DNA from: a virus
DNA length: 37,068 bases
IMG/VR virus record: IMGVR_UViG_3300000311_000002
Span: 44,761 to 81,828 of that record
Strand: one strand, 5' to 3'
Below, piece by piece: positions 22,908 through 30,591 of this stretch (position 1 is the stretch's first letter; each line of letters starts with the position of its first letter). The notes beneath the pieces are model-generated. The model made no database searches. It saw only the letters and a list, made by a program, of their open reading frames with translations, and was not told the origin of the DNA. The translations under genes and the position numbers were made by a program.

Positions 22908-24959
22908 ATGAAATTTTTAAAATACCTGTTTTTGTGCTTGGGTATTATTGGATTATTTTATAATACTTCTCAAGCTGCTGTTAGTATTTTATACCCAGAA
23001 AAAATGGCTAGGGCCGATGCTGAATCAATGTGCCAAAATGAAACAGGGGGTGACGTAGTAAGTCATTGGTGTCTCGGGAGAGATTTCCAATATGATAGTG
23101 GCCCTTTAGATGAGTGTTCTTCTTATGTACCATTAGTAAATTATTGTGGGGCGGTAGGGAGATCTGTAAACTATTTATATTTTTCTTCTACAGAAATTAA
23201 TAATGCTTTACAAAATGCGGCAGATAAAAGTTTGATACATGCTGAATTACGAATAACTACAACTGACTGTTCTTGGTCAAACATATCTAGCGGGGGCCAC
23301 GAATGGAAAACCAGCTATTTAATTCATACTACGCTAATGGAACAAGACTGGGTTCCCCCAACTAGTTACAATTGTTCTACTGATTTAGATCCAACTAATT
23401 CTGATGCCGATTGTGTTACAACATGGGGAGGGGGATTATCTAGCCCCTCTGCTATAGGTGATTGGTATCCTGGGAAGTTACTTTATTCTGGAACATATAC
23501 TTGTGTGGAAGCAACCCCTATACCCGGAACTTCAACATCGGTTCCGTATACAAAGGTTCTTGATGCTACTGACGACGTTATTAGATGGTCAAATTGTTCT
23601 GTATGTGATAATCCACACACTAATTTCGGGTGGAAGTTTGAGACTCAGCACGTATCTGGTTCCGAATTATTAGTTAATGCTGCTAGAGTTAGTAATGTAG
23701 TTTTATTGATTAGCGATGGGGTTCCAACCCCAACGGCTACTATAGAACCTACAAGGACTGTTACTTCAACTCGTACTCAGACTGGAACTTATACGGCAAC
23801 AAGCACAGTTACGGCAACCTCAACTGCAACAAACACAGCAACAGCAACTAGTACCTCCACTGCAACTTCAACCAGGACTTTTACTTCAACTCCTACTGTA
23901 ACCAGGACCCCGACATATACTTTTACGGCTACTAATACTCCTATATTTACTTTTACTAGTACGGCTACTAGGACTAGTACAAGAACCTATACAAGTACAA
24001 ATACCCCGACTAGATCACCAACGTCAACAAATACATCTACCCCTACTTCCACAGCAACTAGTACCCCATCTAGTACAGGCACTTCAACAGCTACTCGTAC
24101 TAAAACCCCAAGTAGGACCGCAACATCTACTCTTACTAGAACAGCAACTCGGACAGGAACCAGAACATTTACACCGATAAGAACGCCGACTTTTACTTTA
24201 ACTCCTCCTCCAACTAACACCAGGACGTTGAGAGCTACTAGGACTAAAACTCCTTTACCATCACCGACCTCTGCTGTTTGTTTTGACGAAGGAACCTCGG
24301 TGTGGAGACACAATTGTAATATACCTGCATCGGGGATGGAACTATATGGAGATGAGGAAGGAAAAGCAAAATTTCGTCTACCTCCTCCTATATCTATAGC
24401 GTTTGATGCTACTACAATGGATGTTGATGGTTCAGGAGCGAGGTCAATAGTACCATTAAATCTTTTTGGAATTTTAGACGAGGGGGTTTCGTTTTCTAGT
24501 TCAGAACTTGCTTATGGCTCTATCCAAGGTTCTATTATGGTAAATAATTATTCTGGTGGCCCAATTAATTTTACTGTTGGGTCGGTTTACACTGGGTTAG
24601 TCTATGGGAATTGGGTTGGGGCCATTGGGTGTGATTGTGTTAACCTACGACCAGTAACACCATTGCCTACACCGGTTAGTTTAAATTTTGATAATTTTAA
24701 CCCTACGTCTAATTGGCTTGGGGATAACTTTATCCCATTGACTGTGACTATTCCAATTACTTTTGTCACCCCTTATATAGATATAAAAGTTGTCGGTGAT
24801 ATTGATTGTGATAGAGGATGCTCTCCTAATAATGGGCCAATCAAAATTCGGTGGGCAATTTATTATGATGGGGGTCGTACTAATATTACCCCAAATAGAT
24901 TTTATATAACAGATTTATTAATGTCATATAGGGCTTTAGATTCCAACGGTGTTAAATGA
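22908..24959 (+). CDS. Exported protein with long Thr/Pro linker, two cysteine-rich domains
   Basis: A 683-residue protein. A signal peptide (MKFLKYLFLCLGIIGLF, then SQA as predicted cleavage, about residue 23) is followed by an N-terminal domain (about 25-270) with ten cysteines and two Trp-rich segments. A Thr/Pro/Ser/Arg linker of about 180 residues (272-454) comes next, then a C-terminal domain (about 455-683) homologous to that of the preceding gene. The N-terminal domain is not recognised. The C-terminal copy has six cysteines, lacking the pair C105/C123 of its paralogue (A511 and F529 here). Total cysteines are even (16). There is no catalytic motif. Probable exported adhesin or fibre component by architecture only. 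Its stop overlaps the next start (ATGA). Confidence 0.65.
   Translation: MKFLKYLFLCLGIIGLFYNTSQAAVSILYPEKMARADAESMCQNETGGDVVSHWCLGRDFQYDSGPLDECSSYVPLVNYCGAVGRSVNYLYFSSTEINNALQNAADKSLIHAELRITTTDCSWSNISSGGHEWKTSYLIHTTLMEQDWVPPTSYNCSTDLDPTNSDADCVTTWGGGLSSPSAIGDWYPGKLLYSGTYTCVEATPIPGTSTSVPYTKVLDATDDVIRWSNCSVCDNPHTNFGWKFETQHVSGSELLVNAARVSNVVLLISDGVPTPTATIEPTRTVTSTRTQTGTYTATSTVTATSTATNTATATSTSTATSTRTFTSTPTVTRTPTYTFTATNTPIFTFTSTATRTSTRTYTSTNTPTRSPTSTNTSTPTSTATSTPSSTGTSTATRTKTPSRTATSTLTRTATRTGTRTFTPIRTPTFTLTPPPTNTRTLRATRTKTPLPSPTSAVCFDEGTSVWRHNCNIPASGMELYGDEEGKAKFRLPPPISIAFDATTMDVDGSGARSIVPLNLFGILDEGVSFSSSELAYGSIQGSIMVNNYSGGPINFTVGSVYTGLVYGNWVGAIGCDCVNLRPVTPLPTPVSLNFDNFNPTSNWLGDNFIPLTVTIPITFVTPYIDIKVVGDIDCDRGCSPNNGPIKIRWAIYYDGGRTNITPNRFYITDLLMSYRALDSNGVK
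23721..24272 (+). repeat. Thr/Pro-rich linker repeat region
   Basis: About 180 codons in which Thr alternates with Pro, Ser, Ala, Arg or other residues. At the DNA level it is a degenerate repeat of ACN-rich codons, about 45% G+C by a 60-base hand count, higher than the surrounding gene because of codon content. It encodes an extended, probably unstructured stalk between two folded domains. Antisense open frames here are by-products of the repeat. Confidence 0.8.
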
Positions 24960-27900
24960 GAAAGTTTATCTTATTTCTATTAGTTTTATTAATTCCTATT
25001 AAAGTTAACGCGGTAAACTGTTCTTCGTATGAACAGTTAATAAAAAGTAGTCCTTCATTACCAATATCTTTTTTTAGGATGAAAACTGATAGCCCAACAG
25101 GAGTACTAATAGATGATACCCCACAACAATTTAATGGTTCTTACACTTCTTATTGTTCTTATGGGGAGCCCTCTTTAATTGTCGATACGGAATCTAATGC
25201 TGGGGCAATCGCTTCAAGTTCCACTTCTTGTTACGCTAGTTTGAATGGTGAGATAGTCCCCGCAAACGGCACAGACGGGTTTTCTCTAGAAGTTTGGGTG
25301 AAATGGTCTTATGATTTAACTTTATCAATGGAAAAATCTGTTATTGCTGTTCCTTGGGTTCCTAACGTCTTTTCGTATCCTGGTGGGGGTGGGGGTGCAG
25401 CGGCTTTAGCAATAGTTGGTCCTGATGACAAGCTGCGTTGTTGGATGGGGGTTTACTATTCCGTAGATCCAAATGTTGGTGGGAGATCTGTTACCTCTAA
25501 TGGTTCTTACAATGATGGAAATCCTCATTACGTAGCATGTGTTTATGAACCCCTAGATGTTGGTAGAGAATTTAAAATATATGTTGATGGTAACTTAGAT
25601 AATTATGTACCACAAAATCTTGAATTGCAACAAAGTGCTTCTAGTTCTCCTAGAGCATTTTGTTTTTCTGGTAGTAGCGGAGACCCGGTTAGCTGTGCGG
25701 GTAGTAGTACTAAATTAACTATAGATGAGATAGTAGCTTATAGAAGACCTATGGGGGCTTCTGAAATATACGATCACTATGACGCGGGTAAAAATGGTTG
25801 CACTACACAACCAACTTGGACTCCTTATCCAACAAATACAGTAACTTTAGTGCCTACAGAAACTATTGAACCTACTATTACTGAAACTCCAACTCCTTCA
25901 GTTACTAATACACCAATAGATACTTACACAAAGGCCCCAACTTCAACGGTTACTCTATCACCTACTATAACTATGACGCCAACGGATACACCTATTTATA
26001 CAGCAACCCCCTTAATTCCATATACACCTACCAATTCTCCAACGGTAACTTTGTCACCAACTAGGACAGCGACGAGTACTATAACTTCCACAAAGACCTA
26101 TATATTTACTGCAACTTCAACCCCAACTATAACTTTGTCACCCGTAATGACACAGACGCCAACTAGTACCATAAGCCCAACCCCAACTAGAACTCCTTAT
26201 GGTGGGCTACCAGGGGTACACGTAGACAATCTAGGTAGTCACGTAACTGAGGTAGATGATTTTAATTGTTCGGATTGGGGAACAACTACAAACGCAGAAT
26301 CTTGCGATGACACCGGGTCTACTGTACTAATTAAATACCCTTGTTTAATGCCAGATATGCTAAGAACAAGTTACTTAGATGTTGACAGTTCAAGAATTCC
26401 AGATACTGCGGAGATTTTATGGATCAGGGTAAATGTAACTAGAAAGTTACAAGAGTACCCACCGGACTGCTTTTATACAGAAGAAAATTCACAGCTCTGC
26501 GTAACTGATAGTATTTATTATTTTAATACTTCCCAAGGATCTTTTTCACCTGATGCTGACTCCAAAATAATAACACAGAAAGTCGAGGGTTCATACTACC
26601 CAGAACTTGAGTATTCTACATTTAGTGTTACCTACGATGTCTCTGGGTGGGGGTTAGTTGGTTCTGACATAACTGGGGATACTAATTTTGGTATAGATTA
26701 TAATGTTTCTTTATTAACCCCTTATTATATGATCCCGTTTTATGCTGGTGGTCAAGCAACTATGGATGTTGACTGTATAACAATGGATATCGGATATAGT
26801 GAATGTAATGATGATTCCGATTGTGTTGGTAGCTCCTGCATTGATCATTCGTGTGTTGGGCCAGCTTTGACTCCTACTCCATTTCCGTTGGTACCTGCTT
26901 TTAGTGATTGGAAATGTAGAGCTTCTTTTGATATAGATAATACGAGTAGGGGAGAACTAACCGACTATCCAGTTGGGTTAAAGTTAGATTTTTCCATTAT
27001 AGACTATGATAATTCACTTGATGATGGGGCGGACGTTATAGTAGTAGACTCAGACAATTCTACTGTTTTAAGTCATGAAATAGAAACTTGGGATAAAGTT
27101 AACAAAAACTCGATGGTGTGGGTTAAAGTACCAACTATTGAGGCTGCTGCTACTCATAGAATTTATTTGTATTATTGTAAATGTGGAGCTTCAACAACAT
27201 CAGACCCACCGAGCGTGTGGGATTCAGATTTTGATGCTGTTTATCATTTAGATAAAAATCCATTTAACTACCATAATTGTGGTAATGACACAGGAAATGA
27301 GTGTGATTCAACTCGTAATGTGAGCCTTGGTGGTTCTGGGAGTTACCATAATAGTCTGTACCCATTAGTTGCTGGTACATGGGGGGTGGTAGATTTAATA
27401 GGGGATAATGAAGCTGTATGCCCATTCGGTAGATGTATAGATTTTACTAACACAAGTAGGCCAGGTACCAGTATTAGTGCTTTTAAAAGTGGGGGCTTTG
27501 TTAATGCTGAGGGTATTGTAGACCCATCTACTCTTACTGGTTTTACTGTTGAAGCTGTATTTAAGAGGGACACACGAGCATCAGCGGGGGTTGGTGGGTT
27601 AGTCGCTCAGCATATAACAGGTTTGGCCTCTACAGTATATAATAGTTATTTGTATTTAGACAGTAGTTATAAATTATCAGCAAATTTAATACCAAAAACC
27701 CCTACCCCCGTTGTGGTAACTGGGGCTACGGCTGTTAACAACACGGATTATCATTATGCCGTAACAACATTCGATGGTACTGATATTCGAGTATATTTAG
27801 ACGGGTCGCTTTATGCTGGGCCTACTTCAGTTCAACCTCTTCGTAGTAGTACAGAGCCTTTTTATATTGGTAGAGCTACGGCTGGGGGTCTTACTGGGTA

Positions 27901-30586
27901 TATGGATGGTAGAGTAGATGAGATAAGATTTAGTAGTTCTGTTAGATCCGACGATTATATATCAGCAACTAATGCTAATATGAACGGTACTCTGGTGAGT
28001 ACGGTTGAGTCCTATTCAGTGAACCCGGTTTGCTTTACCCCAACACCAACACCAACAAAAACCCCTACGCCTGCGTGCTATGATAATTATGATGATGTAA
28101 CTTGGAATAAGCATATAGCTACGAATGCTTACTATAAATTCGATGAGCCAGATGTTGATTACTGTAATATTTCATTAGAAACTGATGTTTGCAATGAAGC
28201 TGTTTCTCCTTCTGGTGGTATTGAGTATAATGGGAAAATAAACTATTTTGGTTCTGGCTATATATGGAATTTTCATCAAACTGGGGCTATTGATGGGGAA
28301 AGAGGGTGGGCGGTGTCAGCTTCTAGTAGACCTTACGCATACCTTAACCAGAATTTTGGTGGAACAGATAGAAACACTATCAGCCTTTGGGTTAAAGCGT
28401 CTGGGTGGGCCACCCAAAAGAAAGTTAGTATAGTGGAAAGGACATCCAATTTTGACTTATGGATAGGAACAAGTGTCGATGGGTGCTCAGCTAGCGGTGG
28501 ATGTTTTGTATGTAAATTTACTAATGCCTGGGACGGTACTGTATTAGCGTCAGTAGTTGGATCAACTAGTCATACAGATGGGAATTGGCATCATGTTGTG
28601 TGCAGATTAGACAATGATGAGAATTTATACATAAACAATGACGGTACCATAAGTTTGTGGGTCGATGGACAAATAGAATCTTACTCGTATTTGCCTTCAG
28701 GTAGAATTACTTATGCTACCGGTGGTTGTACATTGTTTGGTAATAATGGGGGTTTATCGGGGTCTGGTGATTATCCAGATTCAGGCCATATAGTTGGAAT
28801 AGATAATTTAACATTTTACAGTGGTGCTTTGTCTGATGATGATATAAAAGAAATGTATTATGCTGGGACCCATAAATGTAGGTCCGATATAAATTTTCAA
28901 AATACTTGTTATTATGCAACAGGACATGATAATTTTTATATAGACAACTCTTCGTTCAATGATACTGCTTTTGCTATAGTGAAAGGTGATAATGAACAAA
29001 CTTCTGTGTGGGCGGTAAAACCAAACAGTACGTCTTGGGATAACAATATTTCTTATAGAGGAAGTGGTATTACCCCTGCCATTGTTCCTACTCCAACCCC
29101 AACAGGAACACAAAGTACAAGGTTGTATTTTACTGACAATACCCCTGCTTATACTCCCTCCTCTTTAATGGAAACATGGAGTACACCTACTGGATATTTA
29201 AATAGGGAACTCTCTTCTACTAAAGCTGGGTCAATTTCTTCTTTAACTTTATCTTCTTTACCTGCTGGTAACAAATTATTTTATAGATTTATTTCTCAAC
29301 CCTTAGCAGAAGATATAATATTTAATTATGGAGACGCTATAACCGTTATGTTAGGGGCTCAGGAATCTAACGCTTTGGCTAATTATGGCCCTGCGTATTC
29401 AGCAAAAATATTGGTTGGTGACACGACTACGGTTAGGTGTTCTTTACCATCGTTTCAGTACTCTATAACACCGGAGTTTAATACTTCCCCGATGTCAGTA
29501 ACTTCTAGTGCATCTTTCGTATTTTTTGATGATATATGCAAAGCCTATTTTGGTGATAGACTGGTGGTTGAGGTTGGTGCAAGAGTCGGGGTAGCTGGGT
29601 ATAATGGGACTATGTGGACAGGAGGGACCTCTGGTGATTTAGATAGGGCAACTCAATATGACCCAACTGTATATACAGGATGGGTGGAATTTAGTAAAAA
29701 TATAGCTTTTGGTACTTTACATGATCCACCGAGTTATCTTACCGGAGGAATAAAGGCTCTTGGGACAAAAGGGATTCTATTAGGTAATGATCCTACAGTA
29801 AACTGGAATGAATATGATAGATATTGTGCATATATGTGGAATGATTCAGATGACATGTCAGTTTCTTATTATGTAGGGAGTGGTGGGGATAGAAGCATCA
29901 GTCTTCCTTTTTCTGCTGGAGTAATTATTGTTGGTGGAGACGGAGTAGACCCATATGTGAAAACCTTAGACATGCCTAGTTCCGGCTCGTATCCTTGGGG
30001 GACCGCAGGGGCTATTTCTTACGGTAAAATAAAATACTTAGGAGCATCTAGTTTTACTGTTGATGCAAGTATGAACGTAAATGGCATAACCTATCATTAT
30101 GTGGCATGGAAAAACGGAGCCACTGGGTTTATACATGGAACGTACGATGGTAGTAATTCTGGTGGGCAGACCCGAACAACAACCTGTTCACCAACTTTTA
30201 TATATGTCAAACCTTCAGATGCTTCTGCCGGTGTAATGAAAGGATATGACACTCCATATGGATTTTCTCAGAGACTTGACGCTAGTGTTGATGAAGGAGG
30301 AATATCTACTTTGGGTTATGATGCAGGAACACTAAATTTTACTGTGGATAGTTCTTTAGATGTGTCGGGAACTAGTTATTATTGGTATGGGTTTTGTGCT
30401 GGTGGAAATGACTTTTTGGATTTAACAAATAGTTCAAATATTCTACGACTTACCCGTGACCCAGGCTACTTATCTAAAACTAGTGTTAGAAAAGGATCTT
30501 GGAGTGGGACGAATAGTTATATGACATTAAAAGGAAGCCCTAATAAATTTGGTCCTGTTGGGTCAAAGTCAGTTACAACCCCGTGA
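24956..30586 (+). CDS. Very large exported multidomain lectin-like protein
   Basis: An 1876-residue protein, the largest here. A signal peptide (MRKFILFLLVLLIPIKVNA) precedes: a LamG/ConA-like domain (about 75-280, with FSLEVWVKW, FKIYVDGNL, DEIVAYRR); a Thr/Pro linker (281-414); a cysteine-containing beta domain (420-625); a DUF2341-like domain running into a second LamG (651-1018; YPVGLKLDF, IYLYYCK, IRVYLDGSL, GRVDEIRFSS); a short linker; a third LamG (1042-1308; SLWVKAS, WHHVVCRLD, ISLWVDGQI); a fibre-type beta domain (about 1382-1585); and a C-terminal region with two copies of a 'F-T-V-D-x-S-(M/L)-(N/D)-V' module. LamG folds usually bind glycans. Several receptor-binding modules on one exported chain suggest a surface-glycan adhesin or extended fibre. 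Family calls are by eye. Confidence 0.7.
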   Translation: MRKFILFLLVLLIPIKVNAVNCSSYEQLIKSSPSLPISFFRMKTDSPTGVLIDDTPQQFNGSYTSYCSYGEPSLIVDTESNAGAIASSSTSCYASLNGEIVPANGTDGFSLEVWVKWSYDLTLSMEKSVIAVPWVPNVFSYPGGGGGAAALAIVGPDDKLRCWMGVYYSVDPNVGGRSVTSNGSYNDGNPHYVACVYEPLDVGREFKIYVDGNLDNYVPQNLELQQSASSSPRAFCFSGSSGDPVSCAGSSTKLTIDEIVAYRRPMGASEIYDHYDAGKNGCTTQPTWTPYPTNTVTLVPTETIEPTITETPTPSVTNTPIDTYTKAPTSTVTLSPTITMTPTDTPIYTATPLIPYTPTNSPTVTLSPTRTATSTITSTKTYIFTATSTPTITLSPVMTQTPTSTISPTPTRTPYGGLPGVHVDNLGSHVTEVDDFNCSDWGTTTNAESCDDTGSTVLIKYPCLMPDMLRTSYLDVDSSRIPDTAEILWIRVNVTRKLQEYPPDCFYTEENSQLCVTDSIYYFNTSQGSFSPDADSKIITQKVEGSYYPELEYSTFSVTYDVSGWGLVGSDITGDTNFGIDYNVSLLTPYYMIPFYAGGQATMDVDCITMDIGYSECNDDSDCVGSSCIDHSCVGPALTPTPFPLVPAFSDWKCRASFDIDNTSRGELTDYPVGLKLDFSIIDYDNSLDDGADVIVVDSDNSTVLSHEIETWDKVNKNSMVWVKVPTIEAAATHRIYLYYCKCGASTTSDPPSVWDSDFDAVYHLDKNPFNYHNCGNDTGNECDSTRNVSLGGSGSYHNSLYPLVAGTWGVVDLIGDNEAVCPFGRCIDFTNTSRPGTSISAFKSGGFVNAEGIVDPSTLTGFTVEAVFKRDTRASAGVGGLVAQHITGLASTVYNSYLYLDSSYKLSANLIPKTPTPVVVTGATAVNNTDYHYAVTTFDGTDIRVYLDGSLYAGPTSVQPLRSSTEPFYIGRATAGGLTGYMDGRVDEIRFSSSVRSDDYISATNANMNGTLVSTVESYSVNPVCFTPTPTPTKTPTPACYDNYDDVTWNKHIATNAYYKFDEPDVDYCNISLETDVCNEAVSPSGGIEYNGKINYFGSGYIWNFHQTGAIDGERGWAVSASSRPYAYLNQNFGGTDRNTISLWVKASGWATQKKVSIVERTSNFDLWIGTSVDGCSASGGCFVCKFTNAWDGTVLASVVGSTSHTDGNWHHVVCRLDNDENLYINNDGTISLWVDGQIESYSYLPSGRITYATGGCTLFGNNGGLSGSGDYPDSGHIVGIDNLTFYSGALSDDDIKEMYYAGTHKCRSDINFQNTCYYATGHDNFYIDNSSFNDTAFAIVKGDNEQTSVWAVKPNSTSWDNNISYRGSGITPAIVPTPTPTGTQSTRLYFTDNTPAYTPSSLMETWSTPTGYLNRELSSTKAGSISSLTLSSLPAGNKLFYRFISQPLAEDIIFNYGDAITVMLGAQESNALANYGPAYSAKILVGDTTTVRCSLPSFQYSITPEFNTSPMSVTSSASFVFFDDICKAYFGDRLVVEVGARVGVAGYNGTMWTGGTSGDLDRATQYDPTVYTGWVEFSKNIAFGTLHDPPSYLTGGIKALGTKGILLGNDPTVNWNEYDRYCAYMWNDSDDMSVSYYVGSGGDRSISLPFSAGVIIVGGDGVDPYVKTLDMPSSGSYPWGTAGAISYGKIKYLGASSFTVDASMNVNGITYHYVAWKNGATGFIHGTYDGSNSGGQTRTTTCSPTFIYVKPSDASAGVMKGYDTPYGFSQRLDASVDEGGISTLGYDAGTLNFTVDSSLDVSGTSYYWYGFCAGGNDFLDLTNSSNILRLTRDPGYLSKTSVRKGSWSGTNSYMTLKGSPNKFGPVGSKSVTTP
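25800..26199 (+). repeat. Thr/Pro-rich linker repeat region
   Basis: About 130 codons alternating Thr with Pro, Ile, Ser, Tyr and others (for example TVTLSPTITMTPTDTPIYTA). It joins the first LamG domain to the rest of the large exported protein. It is the same class of linker as at 23721, with less Arg and more Ile and Pro, so composition varies between genes although the alternating-Thr design is kept. Confidence 0.75.
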
Positions 30587-30591
30587 GTATT

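Noticed and set aside
23987-24313. Antisense open frame of 108 codons over the Thr/Pro linker, rich in Val and Gly.
   Set aside because: It is the complement of the alternating-Thr codons; the sense frame has a signal peptide, folded domains and a start in context.
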